64,000 nucleotides of DNA. It comes from an uncultured Denitrobacterium sp. (GTDB lineage: Bacteria; Actinomycetota; Coriobacteriia; Coriobacteriales; Eggerthellaceae). The notes under the pieces were generated by a model. The model was given only the letters and a program-made list of their open reading frames with translations, did no database searches and was not told the DNA's origin. Positions 25,711 through 34,087 of the stretch are shown piece after piece (within the stretch, counting starts at the first letter, position 1; each line of letters opens with the position of its first letter). The stretch is from assembly GCA_905236045.1 (NCBI GenBank), contig CAJOOG010000013.1, positions 1-64,000 on the forward strand, in the 5' to 3' direction. The translations under genes were made by a program, and so were the position numbers.

Positions 25711-26817
25711 ATGGGCCTCCATGTGGATATCCGAAAGAAGCTGGCGTCCTTCGATTTGGAAGTATGCCTCGACGCCGGCTCCGAGACGGTGGGTTTTCTC
25801 GGCGAAAGCGGATGTGGCAAGTCCATGACCCTGCGCTGCATCGCGGGCATAGAGACGCCCGACGAAGGCCGTATCGTGGTAAACGATGTCGTGTACTTCG
25901 ACTCGGCTTCCAAGATGAATCTGACGCCGCAGCAACGCAAGACCGCGCTGCTCTTCCAGAACTACATGCTGTTCCCCCATATGACTGTGGCGGACAACAT
26001 CGGCGCGGGCCTCGGGCGCGAGACGGAGGCCGCGGAGCGCAAGCGCATCATCGAGAGGCAGCTGGAGCATTTCAGCCTGCAGGGGCTCGAAAAGCGCTAC
26101 CCGCTGCAACTCTCCGGCGGCCAGCAGCAACGCGTCGCCCTTGCCCGCATGCTGGCGGCCAATCCCGGCATCCTCATGCTCGACGAGCCTTTCTCCGCCT
26201 TGGATGCTCATCTGAAGGGAGTGCTCGAGCAGAACCTGGTCAGCCTATTCGACGAATACGAGGGTCCCATCCTCTACGTGAGCCACGATATCGACGAGGC
26301 CATACGCTTCTGCGATAGCATCGCCGTGGTGGAGGCGGGACATATCATGGAGAGGGGCTCGGGCGGGGACCTGGTGAACAATCCCCAGAGCATGGCGGGC
26401 CTGCGCCTGACGGGGTGCAAGAACGCGCATTCGGCGGAGAAGGTGGACGACCATGCCATTTACTGTCCCACCTGGGGCGTGTGCGTTCACACCGAGCGCG
26501 AGGTGCCCGACGACGTGAGGGCCTTCGGCATCCGCGAATTCTACTTGGAGCGGGCGACCGAGCCGGGCGAGAATGTATTCCGCGTGCGCGTGGACCGCGT
26601 GAGCGACTCGCGTTTCGAGCGCTCGGTGCTGCTGCGATTCCTGGACTCCGACAAGTCCGACGAGCAATGCGAGGGGTTCGACGAGCTGGAATTCCTGCAC
26701 AGCCATATGAATTGGGCGTTGGATTTGGTGAAGGAAGACCGCAATGCCCTTCCCCGGCTCGACGAGGAGCTGCTCGTGCGCTTGCCGGCGGAGAAGATCT
26801 ATCTGGTAGCGAAGTAG
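25711..26817 (+). CDS. modC: Molybdate ABC transporter ATP-binding protein
   Basis: 368 residues. Walker A GESGCGKS (about 30-37), Q-loop LLFQNYMLFPHMTV, ABC signature LSGGQQQRVALAR, Walker B GILMLDEPFSALD and H-loop YVSHDID are all intact. The region after residue 240 is a C-terminal regulatory domain of the MOP/TOBE kind, but its sequence (several Cys and acidic residues: CPTWGVCVHTE) is not typical and I could not confirm molybdate-binding motifs. It starts immediately after the modB stop (zero spacing), so it is probably coupled. Confidence 0.92.
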   Translation: MGLHVDIRKKLASFDLEVCLDAGSETVGFLGESGCGKSMTLRCIAGIETPDEGRIVVNDVVYFDSASKMNLTPQQRKTALLFQNYMLFPHMTVADNIGAGLGRETEAAERKRIIERQLEHFSLQGLEKRYPLQLSGGQQQRVALARMLAANPGILMLDEPFSALDAHLKGVLEQNLVSLFDEYEGPILYVSHDIDEAIRFCDSIAVVEAGHIMERGSGGDLVNNPQSMAGLRLTGCKNAHSAEKVDDHAIYCPTWGVCVHTEREVPDDVRAFGIREFYLERATEPGENVFRVRVDRVSDSRFERSVLLRFLDSDKSDEQCEGFDELEFLHSHMNWALDLVKEDRNALPRLDEELLVRLPAEKIYLVAK

Positions 26818-26853
26818 CCGGGGCCGCGGGCCGGGCGCGCTCCTCGCCTGACG

Positions 26854-26872
26854 CGGGTAGCCTGGTTGCCCA
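26854..26872 (+). repeat. 19-nt intergenic repeat, copy 1
   Basis: The sequence cgggtagcctggttgccca is identical to 48083-48101. It can fold into ggGTA/TGCCC with loop gcctggt, here extended by flanking tgacg (26849-26853)/cgtca (26873-26877) pairing. It lies between modC and the tsaB-rimI-tsaD gene. Confidence 0.7.
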
Positions 26873-26933
26873 CGTCAGCGGGGATTGCTCCTCAACGCCC
26901 CAGATGTCCGCTGGGCATTCGCCGTTGCTGCGG

Positions 26934-26949
26934 TACAATGGCGCGCATG
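26934..26949 (+). promoter_or_regulatory. -10 box giving a probable leaderless start for the TsaB-RimI-TsaD gene
   Basis: TACAAT (26934-26939) lies 7 nt before ATG 26947 with no ribosome binding site anywhere upstream. Transcription would begin at or next to the start codon. Confidence 0.5.
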
Positions 26950-29508
26950 CGGAATTCAAAGACATATGTTTTGGCGCTCGACACCGCCAACGAGGTGGTT
27001 GCGCTCGGGCTGGGGGTGCTCGAGGCGGACACGCGCACGGTCGAATGCGTGCGAAGCCTGCGGATACCCGCTCACCGTGCCAGCAATACGCGTCTGTTGA
27101 CGGAGGTGGAGAAGCTGATGGCGCAAGCGGGTGTCTCCCGCGAATCCCTGGGGGCGCTCTCCTGCGGGCGCGGCCCCGGGTCTTTCACCGGCGTGCGCAT
27201 CGCCATCTCCACGGCGAAGGGCATATCGTCCGCGCTCGAGGTCCCGCTGGTGGGCATCAGCACGCTCGATGCGATTGCCTGGCAGATGCAGGCGGCAGGT
27301 CGGCGCGGGCGCGTTCTGGTGCTGGCCGATGCCATGCGCAAGGAAGTCTATCCGGTCCGCTTCGACCTCTCCGATACGGGGGTGTGTCGCCTGGACGCGG
27401 ATGCGGTGGTGAAGGCGGAAGCCGCGGCGGAGGCGCTCGGCGAGACCGACCTGTTTATCGCGGGCGATGCCCTGGGCAAGTACGCGGGGCTTTTCGAGCC
27501 TCACGGGACCCTGGCTCCCGAGGAGCTCTGGGCTGCCGAGGGCAACGGCTTGCTCGCGGCATTGCAGGCCGATTGGCGAGCCGGGCTCTGTGACCCCTTC
27601 GATGTGCGCCGCCACGATCCGGCGTATCTGCTGCCCGTTTACACGCGCCTTTCGGATGCGGAGGAAAACGAGCGCAAGCGCTTGGCGGATGCAATGCCGC
27701 GTGACCTGCGCACGGGTGTGCAGCATGGCGGCCGCAAGGCGGCTGGGGTCAAGGGGGCCACGGGCGCTTGCTGGGTTGCTGGGGGCGACCAGGGAGCTGT
27801 AGCCGGGGACGCTGCGCCCGCGGGCGCAGCTGTCGGGCCCGGGCGCGACAGCGGCGCCGGATGCGATGCCCGCGGCGTTGCCGAGGCGCAGGGCGCCTAC
27901 GAGTTCCGCCCCTTGGACGGCGCCCATGCGGCGGAGGTGGCCGGCCTCGAGAGCGATATCATGGGCAGCGACGCCTGGACCGAGCGCATGGTCCTCGACG
28001 AGCTGCCGCGCACGGATCGCACGTGGTGGGCTGCCTACGACCGCGCAACGGGGGGCTTGGCGGCTTACGGCGGGGGTTTGGTCGTCGCCGGACAGCTGCA
28101 GATCCTCAAGGTGGGCACCGCTGCGGCGCATCGTCGCCGAGGGCTTGCCCGGGCGATTCTGGCGCGGATAGCCGCCGATGCCCGTGCCCTGGGGGCTAAG
28201 GAGATGACGCTCGAAGTGCGTGCGAGCAATGCGGCCGCCCGGTCTCTGTATCGCGCCCTGGGCCTGCAAGAGGTGGGCACGCGCCCGCGTTATTACAGCG
28301 ACCGCGAAGATGCCCTCATCATGACTGGTCCTCTGCCCGAAGAAGGCCGCGACGTGGCCGGCATGGAGCTGTTCTCTACCGTGAACGGGGGCGCCAGAGC
28401 CGGGGACGGTGTCGATGCTGCTGCGTCCGCCCAGGCCGCCTCCGCCGCACCCGCCGAAGAGCAGCCCGTGCGTCCCCTGCTCCTGGCCATAGAGAGCAGC
28501 TGCGACGAAACCGCCGCGGCCATCGTGGACGGCGCGGGGACCATCTTGGCCGATGTCGTGGCCAGCCAGATCGATTTCCATGCCCGTTTCGGCGGGGTGG
28601 TCCCCGAAATCGCCAGCCGCAAGCATGTGGAGGCCATTTGCGGAGTTACGCAGGCGTGTCTGGAGCAGGCCGCGCAGCGCTTGGGGCGTGACTCCCTGCG
28701 CTGGAGCGATTTGGATGCGCTGTCCGCCACTTATGCCCCGGGGCTCGTGGGTGCGCTCGTCGTGGGCGTGGCTTTCGCCAAGGGGGCCGCTTGGGCGGCG
28801 GGCATTCCCTTCATCAAAGTGAACCACCTGGAGGGACACCTCTACGCGAACAAGATCGGCCGAGCCGATATTCGCCCGCCGATGGTCTGCAGCTTGGTTT
28901 CGGGCGGGAACACGATGCTCGTGCACGTACGCGACTGGGGCGACTATCGCGTGCTGGGCGGCACCATCGACGATGCGGTGGGCGAGGCCTTCGACAAAGT
29001 GGCCAAGGCGCTGGGCTTGGGCTATCCGGGCGGGCCCGTCATCAGCCGCCTGGCGGAGGAGGGCAACCCGAAGGCCATTCGCTTCCCTCGCGCGATGATG
29101 CATTCGGGCGACTTGCGCTTCAGCCTCTCGGGGCTGAAGACCGCCGTCATCACCTACATCAACCAACAACGCGAGGCGGGCGGGGAATTGAATCTGCCCG
29201 ACATAGCCGCCAGTTTCGAGGCCGCCGTGGTGGATGTGCAAGTGGCGAAGGCGGCAACGGCGCTCCGGGAAACGGGTGCCCGTGAATTCTGCTTGGGCGG
29301 TGGAGTAGCTGCCAATCCCGCGTTGCGCCGAGCCTACGAGAAGATGTGCGTACGAGAAGGCGTGCGGCTGACCATGCCGCCGATGAGCGCCTGCACGGAC
29401 AACGCGGCCATGATCGCGCTGGCGGCACTCGATCGTTTCCACGCCGGACGTTTCAGCGGGCTGGAGACGGATTGCGCCGCCCGCACCGACTTGGAGGAAA
29501 GATACTAG
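26947..29508 (+). CDS. TsaB-RimI-TsaD fusion (tRNA t6A synthesis plus N-acetyltransferase)
   Basis: 853 residues joining three enzymes. Residues 1-about 245: TsaB (LALDTANEVVALGLG, CGRGPGSFTGVRIAISTAKG). About 318-465: GNAT acetyltransferase of the RimI type (acetyl-CoA loop RRRGLARAIL, YRALGLQEVGTRPRYY), which in the family acetylates ribosomal protein S18. About 510-853: TsaD, the threonylcarbamoyl-transferase for tRNA A37 (IESSCDETAAAIVDG, metal-site NHLEGH, SGGNTMLV, GEAFDKVAKALGLGYPGGP, CTDNAAMIA). Linkers of about 70 and 45 Ala/Gly-rich residues separate them. TsaE and TsaC are not here. ATG 26938 is an alternative start, but 26947 fits a leaderless transcript. The stop abuts menG. Confidence 0.93.
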   Translation: MRNSKTYVLALDTANEVVALGLGVLEADTRTVECVRSLRIPAHRASNTRLLTEVEKLMAQAGVSRESLGALSCGRGPGSFTGVRIAISTAKGISSALEVPLVGISTLDAIAWQMQAAGRRGRVLVLADAMRKEVYPVRFDLSDTGVCRLDADAVVKAEAAAEALGETDLFIAGDALGKYAGLFEPHGTLAPEELWAAEGNGLLAALQADWRAGLCDPFDVRRHDPAYLLPVYTRLSDAEENERKRLADAMPRDLRTGVQHGGRKAAGVKGATGACWVAGGDQGAVAGDAAPAGAAVGPGRDSGAGCDARGVAEAQGAYEFRPLDGAHAAEVAGLESDIMGSDAWTERMVLDELPRTDRTWWAAYDRATGGLAAYGGGLVVAGQLQILKVGTAAAHRRRGLARAILARIAADARALGAKEMTLEVRASNAAARSLYRALGLQEVGTRPRYYSDREDALIMTGPLPEEGRDVAGMELFSTVNGGARAGDGVDAAASAQAASAAPAEEQPVRPLLLAIESSCDETAAAIVDGAGTILADVVASQIDFHARFGGVVPEIASRKHVEAICGVTQACLEQAAQRLGRDSLRWSDLDALSATYAPGLVGALVVGVAFAKGAAWAAGIPFIKVNHLEGHLYANKIGRADIRPPMVCSLVSGGNTMLVHVRDWGDYRVLGGTIDDAVGEAFDKVAKALGLGYPGGPVISRLAEEGNPKAIRFPRAMMHSGDLRFSLSGLKTAVITYINQQREAGGELNLPDIAASFEAAVVDVQVAKAATALRETGAREFCLGGGVAANPALRRAYEKMCVREGVRLTMPPMSACTDNAAMIALAALDRFHAGRFSGLETDCAARTDLEERY

Positions 29509-30252
29509 ATGAGCGAGACCATCGACACTGCGACAGGGGACGAGGCGCCGGCGCAGATCAGCGAAGAGCGGGTGCAGAAGATCTTCGGCGAGATAGCTCA
29601 AGACTACGAGACGTTCAACCATTACAGCAGCTTCGGGCAGGACCGTCGCTGGCTCGAGCATTTGGTGGAGGCGGCCCGCATCGATTCACGCAGCGAAGTC
29701 CTGGATGTCGCGGGCGGCACGGGCGAAGTGTCTTTCGCCATCTGCCGCGCCCGCCGGCCGAAGCGCATCCTGCTCACGGACTTCACCCCGGAGATGCTCG
29801 AGGTGGCGAAAAAACGCATCGCCGCCGGCGAGAACCGCAGCGTGCCCGTGGAGACCTTGGTTATGGACGCGCAGCACATGCCCCTCGAAGACGAGAGCTT
29901 CGACGTGGTGACAATGGCCTACGGCATCCGCAACATGCCCGATCGGGAAGCGGCGCTCTCGGAGATTCATCGCGTCTTGCGTCCTGGCGGCACGGTGGCT
30001 ATTCTGGAATTCAGCCATCCGAAGCGCCCCCTGGAGGCGGCTTTCTACCATCTGTACCTGAAGATGGGCATTCCCGCGTGGGGCCAGCACTTTACGGGCA
30101 AGCGCGACGACTTCGTCTACCTGGCGGATTCGATAGAGGCCTTCCCCCTGCCCGAGGAGTTCGCGGAAATGATTCGCGCAGCTGGTTTCGGGGAAGTGAC
30201 CTACGAGACGTACAGCTTCGGCGCCGTGGCCATTCACGTGGCTCGCAAATAG
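29509..30252 (+). CDS. menG: Demethylmenaquinone methyltransferase (UbiE/MenG)
   Basis: 247 residues, SAM-dependent methyltransferase for the last step of menaquinone synthesis. SAM-binding motif DVAGGTGEVSFAI and the family signature MAYGIRNMPDREAAL are visible; RYDVVTMAYG-like positions fit. It starts directly after the TsaD stop codon (TAG then ATG), so it is in the same mRNA. Menaquinone would feed the cytochrome bd complex at the right edge and anaerobic reductases. Confidence 0.93.
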   Translation: MSETIDTATGDEAPAQISEERVQKIFGEIAQDYETFNHYSSFGQDRRWLEHLVEAARIDSRSEVLDVAGGTGEVSFAICRARRPKRILLTDFTPEMLEVAKKRIAAGENRSVPVETLVMDAQHMPLEDESFDVVTMAYGIRNMPDREAALSEIHRVLRPGGTVAILEFSHPKRPLEAAFYHLYLKMGIPAWGQHFTGKRDDFVYLADSIEAFPLPEEFAEMIRAAGFGEVTYETYSFGAVAIHVARK

Positions 30253-30372
30253 TCATCCGAGTTCGATTCCTGCCGACTACGACATCGCGTGCAGTTGACG
30301 TTTGCGTGTGCGCCGCCCGGGGCCTGCTCGCGCAATGGTAATATGGCTGACGTGTGAAACCAGGAGGCTTGT

Positions 30373-31728
30373 ATGCTGCTTTGCGCTGAATATGTCCTGC
30401 CTATCACCTCCGAGCCCCTCGAGAACGGCGCGGTGCTGGTGCGGGATGGGAAAATCGCCGATATCGGCCCTGCGGACCAGCTTCGGAGCCGCTACGCTAC
30501 CGAGGAAGTACGCGAATTCGACCGGGGTGCGCTCATGCCCGGCCTCGTCAACGTCCACAGCCATGTGGAGTACAGCGTACTGCGCGGCATGGTGGCCGAC
30601 CTTCCCTATTCCGACTGGCTGGTGAAGGTCTTGGAACTATCCGGCGGCCTCAATGCGGCGACGCTCTACGACTCGGCCCTCATCGGCGGACTCGAGATGC
30701 TCGCCTCGGGCGTTACCTGCCTGGGGTCGGTCACCCAGAGCGAGTCCACGGTGAAGGCCCTCAACGACCTGGGCCTTCGCGCTACGGTCTACCGCGAGGT
30801 AGGTGCCATGGACGCCCGCCGCGTGGATTATGCCATGAACCAGGCTGCGGCGGACATCGAAGAGTGGGGAAGCCGAGTCGATTCCGGTCGGATGCGCATC
30901 GGCATAGCGCCCGCGCCCGTTTACTCTTGCCATCCCGAGGTCTTCCGTCGCGTCGCGCAATATGCGGGCAGCACCATGCCCATGGCCATCAACATCGCCG
31001 GCAGCCGCGAGGAGTACGACTTCGTGCGCTCCGGCCGCAGCTCCTTCTCGGTGGATGTGATGGAGCGCCGCGGCTACGTGGAGATCCCGCCCTGGCTGCC
31101 CACGGGGGCCACGCCGGTAAACTACGCGCTCAACTGGGGCGCCTTCGAGGCCGATAACGTCATGGCCATCCACGCCGTTCATGTGAGCGATGACGATATC
31201 CAGCTCATGCGCCGCTACGATGTGGCGGTGGCCTATTGCCCGCGTTGCAACAGCCTGCTGGGCATGGGGATTGCGCCCATCACGGAGTATCAGAAGGCCG
31301 GTATGCGCGTGGGCTTGGGCACCGACAGCCCCGCCGCCACGGATACCTCCGACGTCTTCGCCGAAATGCGCACGGGTCTGGAACTCCAGCGCGCGACGGC
31401 GCCCGAGCAGTTCCTCACCTCCGAGCCCATGCTCGAAATGGCCACTATCGGCGGCGCCCGCGTGATGGGGCTGCAGGATGTCGTCGGGTCGCTCGAAGTC
31501 GGCAAGCAGGCCGACATCATCGCGCTCGATCTCTCGGGGTCGCATGCCATGCCCACCAAGAACCCCACGGCCGCCGTGGTCAACACCGCCACGGCTGCGA
31601 ACGTGGTGATGACCATGGTAAATGGCCGAGTCCTCTACAATCAGGGCTCTTGGAATGTCAACGTGGATTTCGCCCGCAGCATCGCTAGCGTCGCCAAAAT
31701 TCGTTCCGACCTGCGTTCGCAGTACTAA
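30373..31728 (+). CDS. Amidohydrolase / nucleoside-type deaminase family protein
   Basis: 451 residues of the metal-dependent amidohydrolase superfamily, closest by motif to the SAH/MTA deaminase and chlorohydrolase-like group. Metal-site HSH is in GLVNVHSHVEY (about 60), later His in AIHAVHVSD and Asp in GLGTDSPAATD; the N-terminal beta-sandwich strands (AEYVLPITSEPLENGAVLV) are typical. Substrate may be a deaminable purine derivative or S-adenosylhomocysteine; I cannot decide. The GTGTG-free SD aggaggc is 6 nt before ATG 30373, and TAATAT (30339-30344) is a possible -10. Confidence 0.85.
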   Translation: MLLCAEYVLPITSEPLENGAVLVRDGKIADIGPADQLRSRYATEEVREFDRGALMPGLVNVHSHVEYSVLRGMVADLPYSDWLVKVLELSGGLNAATLYDSALIGGLEMLASGVTCLGSVTQSESTVKALNDLGLRATVYREVGAMDARRVDYAMNQAAADIEEWGSRVDSGRMRIGIAPAPVYSCHPEVFRRVAQYAGSTMPMAINIAGSREEYDFVRSGRSSFSVDVMERRGYVEIPPWLPTGATPVNYALNWGAFEADNVMAIHAVHVSDDDIQLMRRYDVAVAYCPRCNSLLGMGIAPITEYQKAGMRVGLGTDSPAATDTSDVFAEMRTGLELQRATAPEQFLTSEPMLEMATIGGARVMGLQDVVGSLEVGKQADIIALDLSGSHAMPTKNPTAAVVNTATAANVVMTMVNGRVLYNQGSWNVNVDFARSIASVAKIRSDLRSQY

Positions 31729-31743
31729 AAGAGAGGGAAACAC

Positions 31744-31944
31744 ATGGCTAAGAAGCAGAAGATGTCCGCCAAACAGCGCGAGGCCCGCCTCGAGGCGGCC
31801 AAAGCCCGCGAGGCCCGCATCGCAGAGGAGAAGGCCCGCAAAGAGCGCTGGAAGAAGATCGGAGTCATCGTCGTCTGCGTGATCCTGGTCTTGGCTCTGG
31901 GGGTGCCCACCGTGGCGCTCAGCTTCCTGAGCACGGGGGCCTAG
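31744..31944 (+). CDS. Small basic single-pass membrane protein
   Basis: 66 residues: a highly charged N-terminal coil (Lys/Arg/Glu/Ala, about 1-42) and one C-terminal membrane helix (IGVIVVCVILVLALGVPTVAL, about 43-62). ATG 31744 follows agagaggg. It is placed 15 nt after the amidohydrolase and before tatA. No family is recognised. Composition and reading-frame bias support a real gene. Confidence 0.7.
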   Translation: MAKKQKMSAKQREARLEAAKAREARIAEEKARKERWKKIGVIVVCVILVLALGVPTVALSFLSTGA

Positions 31945-32017
31945 AGGGGCTAGAGCGTCCGTCGGCGAGACGACGACGGGTGCGGCAAGTTGGGAATGCA
32001 AGAGATAGAGGTTTCGA

Positions 32018-32806
32018 TTGTTCGGAATCGGTGGAACAGAATTAGCCATCATATTGCTGTTCGGCTTCCTTATCTTCGGGCCGGATAAGCTGCCTGCCAT
32101 GGCCAAGACCCTGGGTCAGTTCATAGCGAAGTTCCGCAATGCGCAGAACGAGATGTCCGAGGTCATCAAGAAAGAAGTGTACGATTCCGCGGCGAGCGAT
32201 CCCTCGAAGAAGCCCGCGGAGACGGCGCAGAAGCTCGCGCAGGATGCCAAGAAGGAAGACCTGGGCGAGAGCTTCGCCGAGCGCAAGGCCCGTTACGACA
32301 AGCAGCGTGCCGCACGCAAGGCCGCAGAGGAAGCCCGTCGCGCGGAAGAGGGGAAGAAGTCCGAAGAGGCCGTGAAGACGGGGGCTGGGGTTGCCGTCGG
32401 CGCGGCTGCCGCCGATGCCGCCGCGGGGAAGTCCGCCGACGCAGGCGAGTCCGCCAAGTCGGCCGCGACGGCCGCTTCAGGCTCTTTTGCCAAGCCCGCT
32501 ACCGCCAAGGGCAAAAAGCCCACAGCGGACGAGCTCTATGGTGTCGCCAAGAAGAAGCCGAAGTCCCAAGCCGCCTCGGTGGTCATGGCTTCCGCGCCCA
32601 AACCCGATCCTTCTCCGACTCCCAAGCCCGAGCCGAAGCCCTCCCCCGCGTCCGAGCCCGCGCTCGAGCCCGAGGTCAAGCGCCCGACGCCCGAGGCCGT
32701 TCAGCGCGCAATCGCCGCCAAGAAAGCGGCCGCAGCCAAGAAGGCCGCAGCCGCGGCCGAAGCCGACATACCCGACCAAGTCGCCGTTGAAGGGAAGGGA
32801 GAATAG
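32018..32806 (+). CDS. tatA: Twin-arginine translocase TatA/TatB-type subunit with long tail
   Basis: 262 residues. The start is classical: one short membrane helix (TELAIILLFGFLIF, about 7-20), the FGPDKLP hinge and an amphipathic helix (AMAKTLGQFIAKFRNA). In TatA the rest is normally about 40 residues; here a tail of about 210 residues is rich in Ala, Lys, Glu and Pro, ending in Ala/Lys repeats. The TTG start at 32018 is preceded by agagatagagg; no ATG is available at the right position. It is 2 nt upstream of tatC. With one TatA-like gene and one tatC, this looks like a minimal Tat system; a distinct tatB is not seen. Confidence 0.9.
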   Translation: MFGIGGTELAIILLFGFLIFGPDKLPAMAKTLGQFIAKFRNAQNEMSEVIKKEVYDSAASDPSKKPAETAQKLAQDAKKEDLGESFAERKARYDKQRAARKAAEEARRAEEGKKSEEAVKTGAGVAVGAAAADAAAGKSADAGESAKSAATAASGSFAKPATAKGKKPTADELYGVAKKKPKSQAASVVMASAPKPDPSPTPKPEPKPSPASEPALEPEVKRPTPEAVQRAIAAKKAAAAKKAAAAAEADIPDQVAVEGKGE

Positions 32807-32808
32807 CC

Positions 32809-33660
32809 ATGCCCATCGGACCTGCGCGAATGCCCCTCTTCGACCATCTCGGCGAGCTTCGCATGCGCTTGGTGCGCATCGTCGTGTGCATGCTCATCGC
32901 CATGATCGTGTTCTACATGGCCACGCCCACCATCGCCCAATTCCTGCTTCAGCCGGTGGCGCAGTACATGCCCACCGACGGGTCGGGCAATGTCATGCTC
33001 AACGTGTTCGGCGCCTTCGACGCCTTCTCGGTGCGCTTCAAGATATCCATGTGGTCGGCGGTGGTCGCCTGCGCTCCTGTTATCATCTGGCAGCTGCTGG
33101 CGTTCTTCTTGCCGGCCCTCAAGCCCAACGAGCGCAAGTGGTTCATTCCCACCTTCGCCATCGCCTGTGCCTTGTTCATCTTCGGTACCGTCTTCTGCTA
33201 CTTCATCATCCTGGATCCGGCGTTCCAGTGGCTCACCGACCAGGCGAGCGGTTTCGCCACGGTCCTGCCGGAGGCGGATAAATGGGTCGACATCATCATC
33301 AAGTTCGAAATCGGCTTCGGCGTTGCCTTCGAGCTGCCGCTGGTCGTCTTCTACCTTACGATTTTCGAAGTCGTGCCCTATAGCAAGCTGCGCGAGAGCT
33401 GGCGAACCGTCTACATCGTGCTGCTCGTCGTCTCCGCCTTCATCACGCCGGATGCCTCGCCCATCACCATGGCCCTGCTGTTCGGTGCCATGCTCGCGCT
33501 CTACGAGCTGTCGCTTCTGGCCGCGCGTCTGGTGCTCGGCAAGCGCATCAAGGAGCAGAAGGCCGAACTCGAGGCCGAGAAGAAAGCCGACGAGGAGTGG
33601 GAGAGGGAATGGGCCGAGAAGCAGCGCCAGCGCAAACTCGAGCGTGAGGCGGAGGAATAG
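32809..33660 (+). CDS. tatC: Twin-arginine translocase subunit TatC
   Basis: 283 residues with six membrane helices; receptor for twin-arginine signal peptides, exporting folded cofactor proteins. The N-terminal FDHLGELRMRLVRI (about 9-22) and the SFFLPALKPNERKWF-like segment after helix 2 (AFFLPALKPNERKW) are family signatures; SAFITPDASPITM near helix 5 also fits. The C-terminus is a charged Glu/Lys coil. Start ATG 32809 is 2 nt after the tatA stop. hypA follows 3 nt later. Confidence 0.96.
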   Translation: MPIGPARMPLFDHLGELRMRLVRIVVCMLIAMIVFYMATPTIAQFLLQPVAQYMPTDGSGNVMLNVFGAFDAFSVRFKISMWSAVVACAPVIIWQLLAFFLPALKPNERKWFIPTFAIACALFIFGTVFCYFIILDPAFQWLTDQASGFATVLPEADKWVDIIIKFEIGFGVAFELPLVVFYLTIFEVVPYSKLRESWRTVYIVLLVVSAFITPDASPITMALLFGAMLALYELSLLAARLVLGKRIKEQKAELEAEKKADEEWEREWAEKQRQRKLEREAEE

Positions 33661-33663
33661 CCC

Positions 33664-34017
33664 ATGCACGAGTTGGGGATGATGACCGGCGTGTTCGACG
33701 CCGTTCGCGGGGCCGCCGAGGAGGCGGACGCCACCAAGGTGCTCTCCGTGGACCTCTCCGTGGGCGAGATGACCGAGGCCATAGACGAGTGCCTGGTCTT
33801 CGCCTACGATGCGCTCGCCGAGCAAGACCCCCTGTTTCAAGGCTCCCATCTGAATCTGAAGATGGTCCATCCGCGCAGCCGCTGCCTGGAATGCGGCGCG
33901 GAGTACGATCACGACCGCTTCCATATGTTCTGCCCCGAATGCGGAAGTTTCGCAACCGAGTTATTGGCGGGGCGCGACCTGACCATAGACAGTGTGGAAA
34001 TAGAGACACCCGACTAA
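33664..34017 (+). CDS. hypA: Hydrogenase/urease nickel chaperone HypA
   Basis: 117 residues. The N-terminal MHE (nickel site) and the zinc-site pair CLECGAEY...CPECGS are both present, exactly as in HypA. It helps insert nickel into [NiFe] hydrogenase. Only 3 nt from the tatC stop and 70 nt from hypB. hypCDEF and hydrogenase structural genes are not in the window. Confidence 0.95.
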   Translation: MHELGMMTGVFDAVRGAAEEADATKVLSVDLSVGEMTEAIDECLVFAYDALAEQDPLFQGSHLNLKMVHPRSRCLECGAEYDHDRFHMFCPECGSFATELLAGRDLTIDSVEIETPD

Positions 34018-34087
34018 GGTTGCAATCGGTCCGGGCCGATTGCGCACCGGCATCTTGCAACCTTTCGCAAAAGACGAAGGAGTTGCC

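Noticed and set aside
26956-29661. 901-residue minus-strand frame opposite the TsaB-RimI-TsaD gene
   Set aside because: Antisense shadow. The very long length is due to the high GC content, and the sequence has no recognisable domain.
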